Shown: one piece after another, positions 1 through 5,572 of the stretch | Layout of the letters: each line of letters opens with the position of its first letter | Position numbering within the stretch: the first letter of the stretch is position 1 | Source of the DNA: Ramlibacter sp. | Lineage (GTDB): Bacteria > Pseudomonadota > Gammaproteobacteria > Burkholderiales > Burkholderiaceae_C | DNA: 5,933 bases | Assembly (NCBI GenBank): GCA_026785815.1 | Contig: JAJAZH010000150.1 | Location: 1-5,933 of the forward strand | Direction: 5' to 3' | Program-made: the position numbers and the translations under genes | Notes under the pieces: model-generated | Database searches by the model: none | The model's input: the letters and a program-made list of their open reading frames with translations, nothing else | What the model was told of the DNA's origin: nothing

Positions 1-1025
1 AAGGTGAAGGCATGGACGAACAGGCCGGCGGCATGCGCATTTTTCACGACGTCGCTCGGCGGCAACAGCACCCGGTCTCGTTCGTCGATCAGGCCGTCGC
101 CGTTGAGGTCGTCCGGCTTGCCGTCGTTGTTGGCATCGACCTGCTTCGACGAGATCAGGTACGGCTTCCAGGGCCCGATGCCATCGGCATAAGTCTTGAT
201 GGCCGCCAGGCCGGCCGGCGTCACCATGTCGGGGAAGGTGCGCGGATCCCTGGCCACGGCGAAGTCGTACGGCTTGTCGTAGGGCGCGGCCAGCGTGATG
301 TTGCCGGTCGGGCCGACGTCGTCGGCGTCGATCAGCTGGACCAGCCGGATTGCGGTCTTGGTGCGCAGGTACTTCAGGTTGGAGACCTCGAACGACTGCA
401 CGATCACCGGCGAGCTCTTGGCGGTGTAACCGTAGCTCGCCAGCACCGCCAGCAGCCGGTCTTCCAGCGCCAGGTTGAGGCCCACGTGATAGGTCGGATG
501 CTTGGTTTCGGGATAGACGCCCACGGTCCGGTTGAACTTCGCGCCTTCGGTTCGGGCCAGGTCCAGCACCTCGCGCAGCGTCGGGATCGAGAACTTGCCG
601 TTTTGCGACTGGTCGCGCTCGGCCGCCGGCTGCACCGCCCGAAGGGTCTTGATCTCGGCCAGCGTGAAGTCGCTGGCGAACCAGCCGGTTTCGGCCACGC
701 CGTCCACCATCCGGGTGGTCTTGCGGCTGGCGAACTCGGCCCGGGTCGAGACATCCGTGGTGGCGGTGATATTGGGTTCGTGCCGGGCGACCAGTTCGCC
801 GTCCTTGGTGGCGACCAGGTCGGGCTCGATGAAGTCGGCGCCCAGCTCGATCGCACGGCGGTACGACTCCAGGGTGTGCTCGGGCAGGTAGCCGCTGGCC
901 CCGCGGTGGCCGATCACCAGCGGCAGCTTGCCGTCCAGGGTCGGGAACGAGGGGCTGTCGCCGCCGCCGCAGGCAGACAGCGCAGCCAGCGCCAGCGCAA
1001 TGGCGGGCAGTCGAAATGTTGTCAT
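1..1025 (-). CDS. Glycerophosphodiester phosphodiesterase, GlpQ-like lipoprotein (3' end outside window)
   Basis: Expected to hydrolyse glycerophosphodiesters to glycerol-3-phosphate and an alcohol outside the cytoplasm. About 341 residues are visible and no stop is reached, so the C-terminus lies beyond base 1. The frame is open throughout. The N-terminus is a hydrophobic signal ending in a lipobox LSAC with Cys19, followed by Gly residues and no Asp at +2, which favours outer-membrane sorting. The GDPD signature HRGASGYLPEHT begins at His40. Other expected active-site residues are Glu67 and Asp69 (EPD), His82 (ARHEPN), and Glu173 and Lys175 (YPETK). Residues 297-317 form two DxNxDG-type calcium-binding-like loops inserted before the last strands. 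The start ATG (1023-1025) follows AGAGAGGA at suitable spacing. It diverges from the hydrolase gene. Family assignment is firm; the exact substrate is not known. Confidence 0.93.
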   Translation of the reverse strand, partial: MTTFRLPAIALALAALSACGGGDSPSFPTLDGKLPLVIGHRGASGYLPEHTLESYRRAIELGADFIEPDLVATKDGELVARHEPNITATTDVSTRAEFASRKTTRMVDGVAETGWFASDFTLAEIKTLRAVQPAAERDQSQNGKFSIPTLREVLDLARTEGAKFNRTVGVYPETKHPTYHVGLNLALEDRLLAVLASYGYTAKSSPVIVQSFEVSNLKYLRTKTAIRLVQLIDADDVGPTGNITLAAPYDKPYDFAVARDPRTFPDMVTPAGLAAIKTYADGIGPWKPYLISSKQVDANNDGKPDDLNGDGLIDERDRVLLPPSDVVKNAHAAGLFVHAFT

Positions 1026-1137
1026 GGGAAGTCCTCTCTGGGTGTTAACCGATGAGTATGATCGGCGGGTATGACACTTTAAAGAACCTTGACACAGTCG
1101 GCCGAACTTTCGGCGATCCAGCTGCTCCCTTAATGAC
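1026..1137. promoter_or_regulatory. Divergent intergenic region between the GDPD and hydrolase genes
   Basis: This 112-bp gap must hold the 5' signals of two divergent genes. A consensus-like -35 hexamer TTGACA lies at 1089-1094 on the plus strand, but the hexamer 17 bp downstream (GGCGAT) is a poor -10. On the minus strand CATACT, near 1053-1058, could be a weak -10, with TTTAAA 17 bp upstream as a weak -35. The leftward gene has a good Shine-Dalgarno. The rightward gene has none that I can see. Promoter positions are guesses. Confidence 0.35.
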
Positions 1138-1995
1138 ATGAAACGCTGGACTTTCGCCCTGGCCCTCGCCCTGGTTGCCGCCTTCAGCTTTGGCTGCGGC
1201 TCGCTCGATGAACGACAGCGGGCCTGGATCTTCCAGCCCAGTGACCGGGCCTGGGGCGGCTCGGCCGAACTGGCCCGCGACATGGACGAGGTCTGGATCG
1301 ACTTCAATTCCGCCGCCACCGAGGCGCCGGCCCGGCTGCACGGGCTCTGGCTGGCCGCCGACGGACCCAGGGCGGCACAGGCCCCGATCCTGCTGTACCT
1401 GCACGGGGCGCGCTGGAACGTCGCCGGCTCGGCACCGCGGATCCGGCGCATGCAGGAGCTCGGCTTCTCGGTGCTGGCGATCGACTACCGGGGTTTCGGC
1501 AAGAGCACCACTGGCTTGCCGTCGGAGGCGACCGCATACGAAGACGCCCGGGCTGGCTGGGACTGGCTGGCCGCCAGGTATCCGGAGCGCCCCCGCTACA
1601 TCTTCGGCCACTCGCTGGGTGGCGCCATTGCCATCGACCTGGCGGCGCAGGTGGACGACGAGCGCGGCATCATCGTCGAAGGCACCTTCACCTCGATCTC
1701 CGACCTGACCAACACCATGAAGTGGGGCTGGCTGCAGGGCTCCTGGCTCCCGGGTGCGCTGATCACGCAACGCTTCGAATCGGTCAAGAAGGTGGCGAAG
1801 ATCAACTCGCCGCTGTTGGTGGTGCATGGCGAGAACGACAACCTGATCGCCAGCGCGCTCGGTCGCAAGCTGTACGAGGCCGCCCAGGGCCGCAAGCAGT
1901 TCTTGCTGGTCGAAGGCGGCTCGCACTTCAGCACCATGACGCTCGGCCAGGCGCAGTACCGCCAGGCGCTGGCTCAGCTGTTCAGCCTGCGCTGA
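1138..1995 (+). CDS. Alpha/beta hydrolase lipoprotein (BEM46/ABHD17-like)
   Basis: A 285-residue alpha/beta-hydrolase fold protein, probably an esterase, lipase or peptidase-like enzyme anchored in the envelope. The first 20 residues form a hydrophobic signal ending SFGC, with Cys20 as the likely lipidated residue. The order of motifs fits the family: LLYLHG oxyanion strand (85-90), AIDYRGFGKS (114-123), nucleophile elbow GHSLGG with Ser159, VVHGENDNLI with acidic residue Asp234, and GGSHF with His263. The Ser-Asp-His triad is therefore complete. The usual Pro of the HGxxDxxVP motif is replaced by Ala238. No clear Shine-Dalgarno precedes the ATG, but this start gives a complete signal peptide. 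It diverges from the GDPD gene, so a shared role in envelope phospholipid turnover is possible but is only inference. The substrate cannot be told from sequence. Confidence 0.88.
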   Translation: MKRWTFALALALVAAFSFGCGSLDERQRAWIFQPSDRAWGGSAELARDMDEVWIDFNSAATEAPARLHGLWLAADGPRAAQAPILLYLHGARWNVAGSAPRIRRMQELGFSVLAIDYRGFGKSTTGLPSEATAYEDARAGWDWLAARYPERPRYIFGHSLGGAIAIDLAAQVDDERGIIVEGTFTSISDLTNTMKWGWLQGSWLPGALITQRFESVKKVAKINSPLLVVHGENDNLIASALGRKLYEAAQGRKQFLLVEGGSHFSTMTLGQAQYRQALAQLFSLR

Positions 1996-2032
1996 CCACG
2001 GGCACGCTTCGGGTCTCTGACGAGGCGCAGTC

Positions 2033-2089
2033 CTACAAACCGAAGTCGGCATCGCGCGTTGTAGTGAAGCCGGCTATTCGGCTTCAGGA
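2033..2089 (+). promoter_or_regulatory. Structured leader with two adjacent inverted repeats reaching the RBS
   Basis: CTACAA at 2033-2038 is matched by its reverse complement TTGTAG at 2059-2064. Inside it CCGA/TCGG (2040-2049) forms a small dyad. Immediately next, TGAAGCCG (2065-2072) pairs perfectly with CGGCTTCA (2079-2086) around a 6-nt loop. The second arm ends at the first base of the AGGA Shine-Dalgarno (2086-2089), 8 nt before the ATG at 2098. No U-tract follows, so it is not an intrinsic terminator of the upstream gene. It could affect translation initiation or mRNA stability, or the outer dyad could be a protein-binding site. Function is inferred only from position. Confidence 0.45.
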
Positions 2090-2097
2090 AAATCCAC

Positions 2098-2499
2098 ATG
2101 AAAAAATCTTTGCTCGCGTTTGCTGCCAGCAGCCTGTTCTTGCTGTCCAGCGCTTCCGTTTTTGCCGCCGCGCACACCGGCGCGATGCCGGCGCCTGGCG
2201 CCACTGCCGCGCCGATGGCCGGCAGCACCGCACTGGCCGGCACCAAGGCTGACGCCAAAGCCATGAACCAGAAGGGCGACGACGCCTACAAGGCCGCCAA
2301 GGCCGCCTGCAAGCCGATGAAGGGCGATTCCGAAAAGGCCTGCAAGCGCGACGCCAAGCTGGCGCACGACAAGTCCGAAGCCCAGGCCAAGGGCATGCAC
2401 GAGATGGCCGAAGCCAAGACCGACAAGGAAAAAGCCAAGGTCGTGGCCAAGTACGAAAAAGACATGGCCAAGGCCGAGAGCAAGGCGATGAAGAAGTAA
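2098..2499 (+). CDS. Exported Ala/Lys-rich protein of unknown function
   Basis: A 133-residue small protein with a clear Sec signal peptide: MKK, a hydrophobic stretch to about residue 22, and a probable cut after VFA at residue 23. The mature part starts with an Ala/Pro/Gly/Met-rich linker (about 24-49). It continues as a highly charged Ala/Lys/Glu/Asp-rich region (50-133) that is probably helical or coiled-coil, ending in a basic tail. Two cysteines, Cys71 and Cys82, could form a disulfide in the periplasm. The style resembles small periplasmic proteins often labelled TolA-like from composition alone; I do not recognise a defined domain. AGGA at 2086-2089 supports the start. It has two terminators behind it and a structured leader before it, so it may be its own transcription unit. 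Real gene: likely. Function: unknown. Confidence 0.85.
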   Translation: MKKSLLAFAASSLFLLSSASVFAAAHTGAMPAPGATAAPMAGSTALAGTKADAKAMNQKGDDAYKAAKAACKPMKGDSEKACKRDAKLAHDKSEAQAKGMHEMAEAKTDKEKAKVVAKYEKDMAKAESKAMKK

Positions 2500-2503
2500 G
2501 TCG

Positions 2504-2533
2504 CAGTCCCGGTCCGCCGGGATTGTCTTATTT
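2504..2533 (+). terminator. Intrinsic terminator after the Ala/Lys-rich gene (first of two)
   Basis: Arms CAGTCCCGG (2504-2512) and CCGGGATTG (2517-2525) give a 9-bp stem with one G·U pair and a TCCG loop, followed by the T-rich tail TCTTATTT. It starts 5 bp after the stop codon of the preceding gene. Confidence 0.75.
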
Positions 2534-2560
2534 AAGCGGCGCCGTTGGCGCCGTTTGCCT
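2534..2560 (+). terminator. Second tandem hairpin terminator
   Basis: AAGCGGCGCC (2534-2543) pairs with GGCGCCGTTT (2547-2556) around a GTT loop, with one G·U pair, followed by a short pyrimidine-rich stretch. The A/T pairs flanking a GC core are typical of intrinsic terminators. It also lies 31 bp beyond the end of the leftward small ORF, so it may act as the boundary between convergent units, although its minus-strand tail is not U-rich. Confidence 0.6.
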
Positions 2561-2587
2561 TGGTGCGCCGCAGTGCGTCCACCGAAA

Positions 2588-2764
2588 CTAGTGACTCTGC
2601 ACGACTCCCGCGTCGGGCTCGAGCAGCTCGCCTGCCGAGTCGGTCAGGAGCACGGGCCGTTCGATGCCGGCTGTGCGACTGTCCAGCAAGGCTTGCAGAT
2701 CGCGCGCCATTGCCCGGAGATCGCTCGCGGCGTTACCTTGCAGAATGAAACTTGGATCGGACAT
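2588..2764 (-). CDS. Possible small protein, unknown function (58 aa)
   Basis: A short leftward ORF from ATG (2762-2764) to TAG (2588-2590), preceded by AAAGG about 6 nt upstream of the start. The product is 58 residues, acidic, with a plausible amphipathic helix (SDLRAMARDLQALLDSR, about 14-30) followed by an extended stretch (RPVLLTDSAGELLEP, about 36-50). About three quarters of third codon positions are G or C, which fits a weakly biased real gene. No signal peptide or membrane segment. It is convergent with the Ala/Lys-rich gene and lies downstream of csbD on the same strand, with the csbD terminator between them. I do not recognise a family. It competes with longer but less protein-like open frames on both strands here, so the call is tentative. 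Confidence 0.45.
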   Translation of the reverse strand: MSDPSFILQGNAASDLRAMARDLQALLDSRTAGIERPVLLTDSAGELLEPDAGVVQSH

Positions 2765-2906
2765 GAGGCGCCTTTAACAGTGATTTGCCGGAAAGTACAG
2801 GACGACCGGCTGCCTGCGGGTCGGACGAAGTCGACAGTCTTGTGGGTCAACCGCCCGACCCGGCCCGCAAAGCCTGTGGGCTGCGGCCCTTGTACAGAGC
2901 AATAAC
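2765..2906. other. Non-coding spacer with no clear feature
   Basis: Between the 58-residue ORF and the csbD terminator I see only weak dyads: GGGTC/GACCC at 2844-2861, and a bulged stem CCGC-AGCC/GGCT-GCGG across 2865-2886 with no U-tract. A TTGACC on the minus strand lies within this gap but lacks a convincing -10. The promoter of the 58-residue ORF, if it is real, should be here. Confidence 0.4.
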
Positions 2907-2930
2907 AAAAAAAAGCCGGGCAAGCCCGGC
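2907..2930 (-). terminator. Intrinsic terminator of csbD
   Basis: GCCGGG (2915-2920) and CCCGGC (2925-2930) form a perfect GC stem around a CAAG loop, flanked by eight A at 2907-2914. Read on the minus strand this is a strong stem followed by eight T, about 25 bp after the csbD stop codon. A textbook rho-independent terminator. Confidence 0.93.
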
Positions 2931-2955
2931 CTTGGAGGCTTTCGCACCGCTGCCT

Positions 2956-3138
2956 TCAGTGCTTGCCGCTTTCCTTGAGCACTTGCTTCAGGTCGCCAGC
3001 CTTTTCCTGGACCTCGCCGGCCTTCTCGCGCGCCAGGCCCTTGACCTGCTGTTCCTTGCTGCCGACCAGCTTGCCGGCCTGTTGCTGGACTTCGCCGGCG
3101 GCCTGGTTCAGATTGCCCTTGACTTGCTGCTTGTTCAT
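2956..3138 (-). CDS. CsbD-family stress-response protein
   Basis: A 60-residue hydrophilic, Lys/Gln/Glu/Ala/Gly-rich protein with the CsbD pattern (MNKQQVKGN..., then GKLVGSKEQQVKG, then KAGEVQEKAGDLK). Members, such as E. coli YjbJ and Bacillus CsbD, are abundant small cytosolic proteins induced by general stress or stationary phase; their biochemical role is not known. The sequence is an internal duplication: residues 4-24 and 30-50 match at 13 of 21 positions with a 26-residue period. The ATG at 3136-3138 is chosen because AAAGGA sits about 7 nt upstream and the family begins MNK; an upstream in-frame ATG would add 20 non-family residues. Monocistronic, with a strong terminator behind it and a divergent exporter operon in front. 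Confidence 0.92.
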   Translation of the reverse strand: MNKQQVKGNLNQAAGEVQQQAGKLVGSKEQQVKGLAREKAGEVQEKAGDLKQVLKESGKH

Positions 3139-3283
3139 TTCAATTCCTTTCGGACAGTTGCGATGGTTCCAAGTTAGATGCGGCGGGTCGGCGAGCACGC
3201 CGGCAGTGCGCCTGTCCGTCGGTCATCCGACTCCTACAGCCTCGGTTCGCGCTGCCGCGCAACCATCTGCTAACCTCGCCCGG
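3139..3283. promoter_or_regulatory. Divergent intergenic region between csbD and the exporter operon
   Basis: This 145-bp gap should hold promoters for csbD (leftward) and the exporter-miaA operon (rightward). A small perfect hairpin, GTCGG/CCGAC with TCAT loop (3218-3231), is followed directly by TCCTACA (3232-3238). The same 7-mer lies at 2031-2037 in the leader of the Ala/Lys-rich gene. The csbD side has the Shine-Dalgarno AAAGGA. On the rightward side no Shine-Dalgarno precedes the ATG at 3284, and TAACCT (3271-3276) is a weak -10 candidate that would give an almost leaderless mRNA. No convincing -35/-10 pair was found for either gene. Confidence 0.4.
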
Positions 3284-4519
3284 ATGCCCGCCGCGTCTTC
3301 CATCAACACGCCAGTGCGCGGCGTCGAAATGGCGCCCTGGACGGTGGTGCTGGTGCTGTCCCTGCTGCTGGGAATCCAGCCGATCACCACCGATCTCTAC
3401 CTGCCGGCCCTGCCCTCGCTGACCCACAGTTTCGGCGCGCCGGTCTCGCAGGCCCAGCTGACACTCACGGCACTGCTGCTCGCCTTCGGTGTTTCGCAGT
3501 TGTTCTGGGGTCCGCTGTCGGACCGCTATGGCCGCCGGCCGGTGCTGCTGGCGGGCCTGGCGGCCTACACACTGGCCTCGATCGGCTGCGTCGCCGCGCC
3601 CTCGATGGCGCAGCTGGTCGGCTGGCGCACGTTGCAGGGCGCGGCGATGGGCGCCGCGGTGATGTGCGGCCGCGCCATCGTTCGCGACCTGTACCCGCCG
3701 GAGACCGGCGCCCGAGTGATGTCGCGGGGGCTCACTGGGCTGGGCGTGATCGCGTGCCTGAGCGCGCCGCTCGGCGGGCTGCTGGCCGACTGGTTCGGCT
3801 GGCGCTATTCGCTGCTGGCGCTGTCCGTGTTCGGCGCTGCCACCTTGACCGTGGTGGCCCTGCGCTTCGAGGAATCGCTGCCGCAGAAAAACCTGCGCGC
3901 GCTGCAACCGGCGACCCTCGCGCGGACCTGGTGGACGATCCTGCGGCAACCCACCTTCGTGGCCTGGTCGCTGCTTTCCACGGCGTCGTTCGCCGGGCTG
4001 TTCACCTTCCTCGCATCGTCGTCCTTCGTCTTCATCCAGGTTCTCGGGCTGACCCGGACCGAATTCGGCGGCGTGATGTTCGCGATGTCCGCGGTCTACA
4101 TCGGCGGCACCTTCATCTGCCGCCGGCTGCTGCCCCGCTTCGGCATCCGCCGCTCGGTTGCGATCGCCGGCGCCTTCACGCTCGCCGGCGGGACGCTGAT
4201 GGGCGTGCTGGCCTGGTCCGGGGTCAGCAGCGTCTGGGCCATCCTGCTGCCGCAAAGCCTGTTCATGCTGGGTCACGCCGTGCACCAGCCGTGCAGCCAG
4301 AGCGGCGCGGTCGGGCCCTTCCCGCAGGCGGCCGGAGCGGCCTCGGCGCTCAACGGCTTCCTGATGATGGTGGCGGCCTTCGCCGTCGGCGGCTGGGTCG
4401 GCTGGCGGCTGGACGCCTCGGTGCTGGCCCTCACCAACGGCATCTGGTTCTGGAGCGGCGTGATCGCCCTGATCGCGTGGACCCTGGTGCAACGGCATGG
4501 CGACCCGCGTCGCGACTGA
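3284..4519 (+). CDS. Bcr/CflA-family multidrug efflux MFS transporter
   Basis: A 411-residue inner-membrane proton-coupled drug exporter of the DHA1 group, with about 12 hydrophobic segments. Diagnostic motifs are visible: TDLYLPALP in TM1 (36-44), typical of Bcr/CflA; motif A GPLSDRYGRRPVLL (76-89) in the TM2-TM3 loop with Asp80; motif B RTLQG (115-119); RAIVRDLYP (130-138); and a motif C-like SAPLGG (160-165) in TM5. The C-terminal half has the hydrophobic pattern of the second six-helix bundle and ends in a short basic tail. The length is normal for the family. ATG 3284 is taken as the start, but ATG 3329 (Met16, just before TM1) is equally possible, as neither has a good ribosome site. 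The last 23 bp overlap miaA in another frame, implying cotranscription. The exported drug cannot be inferred. Confidence 0.92.
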   Translation: MPAASSINTPVRGVEMAPWTVVLVLSLLLGIQPITTDLYLPALPSLTHSFGAPVSQAQLTLTALLLAFGVSQLFWGPLSDRYGRRPVLLAGLAAYTLASIGCVAAPSMAQLVGWRTLQGAAMGAAVMCGRAIVRDLYPPETGARVMSRGLTGLGVIACLSAPLGGLLADWFGWRYSLLALSVFGAATLTVVALRFEESLPQKNLRALQPATLARTWWTILRQPTFVAWSLLSTASFAGLFTFLASSSFVFIQVLGLTRTEFGGVMFAMSAVYIGGTFICRRLLPRFGIRRSVAIAGAFTLAGGTLMGVLAWSGVSSVWAILLPQSLFMLGHAVHQPCSQSGAVGPFPQAAGAASALNGFLMMVAAFAVGGWVGWRLDASVLALTNGIWFWSGVIALIAWTLVQRHGDPRRD

Positions 4520-5510
4520 CGCCGGCCGGGTGCTGGCGCTGGCCGGTCCGACCGCATGCGGCAAGAGCGCCGCCGCGCTCGCAATCGCGCGCGAACTCGA
4601 CGCGGAGATCATCAGCGTCGACTCGGCGCTGGTCTACCGCGGCATGGACATCGGCACCGCCAAGCCGAACCGCGCCGAGCGGCAGCAGGTGCCGCACCAC
4701 CTGATCGACATCCGCGATCCGCGCCAGCCGTACAGCGCTGCCGAATTCGCCAGCGATGCCCGTGCGCTGATCACGCAGATTCATTCGCGCGGCAAGACGG
4801 CGCTGCTGGTGGGCGGAACCATGCTGTACTTCAAGGCGCTCTTCGACGGACTCGACGCCATGCCGCCGGCCGATGCCTCGGTCCGGGCGCAACTCGAGAG
4901 CGAGGCCGCCGAGCGCGGCTGGCCGGCCCTGCATGCCGAGCTGCAGCGGGTCGATGCTGTCACCGCCGACCGGCTCCCGCCGCAGGACTCGCAGCGGATC
5001 CAGCGCGCGCTCGAGGTGTACCGCGTCTCCGGCCGGCCGCTGTCGAGTTTTCATGCCATGAAGGCTGCGCCGGCGACGGCTCCAGCCGGGCCAGCAGGTC
5101 AGTTTGCCGGCGCGACGCCGCTGTTCTCGCTCGAGCCCGAAGACCGCGGCTGGCTCCATGCGCGGATCGCGGATCGCTTCGACGCCATGCTGGCCGCCGG
5201 CTTCATCGACGAAGTGAAAGCGCTGCGCGCGCGCGGCGACCTGCATGCAGACCTGCCCAGCATGCGCTGCGTCGGCTACCGGCAGGCCTGGGCTGATCTG
5301 GACGAGCAAGAGGCACGCGGATCGGACACGCGCGCTGCTGTAGCCCCGTTGCCCCTGGCCGGGTTGCGCGACCGCGGCATCTTCGCCACCCGCCAGCTTG
5401 CCAAGCGCCAGCTCACCTGGCTGCGCGGCATGCCGCAGCGGCGGGTGATCGCCTGCGATGCGCCCGACGCGCTCGACCGCCTGCTGGCGCAGCTGGGGAA
5501 ATTCGCATGA
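4497..5510 (+). CDS. miaA: tRNA dimethylallyltransferase MiaA
   Basis: Transfers the dimethylallyl group of DMAPP to N6 of A37 in tRNAs that read codons starting with U; MiaB normally then methylthiolates it. Family landmarks in order: P-loop GPTACGKS (17-24), ISVDSALVYRGMDIGTAKP (39-57) with Asp42, VPHHLIDI (65-72), LVGGTMLYFKAL (104-115), QRIQRALEVYR, RFDAMLAAGFIDEVKALRARGDLH, MRCVGYRQAW, and RQLAKRQLTWLR near the end. At 337 residues it is longer than the usual 300-316. The excess lies in an Ala/Pro-rich stretch after FHAMKAAP and in about 15 residues (272-287) before the conserved RDRG. The P-loop has Cys21 and Ser24 where Ser and Thr are usual. It starts inside the exporter gene, with only a weak ribosome site, so translational coupling is likely. 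The neighbours mutL and hfq often found beside miaA are not seen here. Confidence 0.96.
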   Translation: MATRVATDAGRVLALAGPTACGKSAAALAIARELDAEIISVDSALVYRGMDIGTAKPNRAERQQVPHHLIDIRDPRQPYSAAEFASDARALITQIHSRGKTALLVGGTMLYFKALFDGLDAMPPADASVRAQLESEAAERGWPALHAELQRVDAVTADRLPPQDSQRIQRALEVYRVSGRPLSSFHAMKAAPATAPAGPAGQFAGATPLFSLEPEDRGWLHARIADRFDAMLAAGFIDEVKALRARGDLHADLPSMRCVGYRQAWADLDEQEARGSDTRAAVAPLPLAGLRDRGIFATRQLAKRQLTWLRGMPQRRVIACDAPDALDRLLAQLGKFA

Positions 5511-5572
5511 GCCGCACGGCCGCTCCGAAGGCGCATCGCACCGCAGATCGTAGAGCGGAGGTGACCCAATGA
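5507..5572 (+). CDS. Mini-ORF 1 in the miaA-ABC junction (21 aa)
   Basis: ATG overlaps the miaA stop as ATGA; the TGA at 5570-5572 overlaps the next ATG. The product is a 21-residue basic peptide beginning MSRTAAPKAHR. No own Shine-Dalgarno is evident, so it would be read by terminating miaA ribosomes. Whether the peptide matters or only its translation does is unknown; it resembles mini-ORF 2. Confidence 0.35.
   Translation: MSRTAAPKAHRTADRRAEVTQ

Noticed and set aside
12..1055. Long plus-strand open frame (347 codons) opposite the GDPD gene
   Set aside because: It is the high-GC antisense shadow of a gene whose minus-strand translation has a full lipobox and GDPD active-site motifs.
1089..1117. 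TTGACA as a sigma-70 promoter for the hydrolase gene
   Set aside because: The hexamer at correct spacing (GGCGAT) matches the -10 consensus poorly, so it is not listed as a separate promoter.
1045..2052. 335-codon minus-strand frame opposite the alpha/beta hydrolase
   Set aside because: The plus strand carries a complete Ser-Asp-His hydrolase with signal peptide; the antisense product is Arg/Gly/Gln-rich with no domain.
2865..2886. Bulged hairpin CCGC-AGCC/GGCT-GCGG
   Set aside because: It has a 2-nt bulge, no U-tract on either strand and no gene end beside it; GC-rich DNA gives such stems by chance.
2555..2905. 116-codon plus-strand frame in the spacer
   Set aside because: It starts inside the terminator flank with no ribosome site, and its composition (Cys, Pro, Arg, Trp scattered) is not protein-like; the 58-codon minus frame is more plausible.
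2963..3283. N-terminal extension of the MFS frame upstream of ATG 3284
   Set aside because: It is the antisense of csbD and its upstream region; MFS proteins of this family begin just before TM1.
3140..4612. 490-codon minus-strand frame opposite the MFS exporter
   Set aside because: Its Arg/Ala/Gln-rich composition is typical of antisense GC-skewed frames; the plus strand encodes an unmistakable MFS protein.
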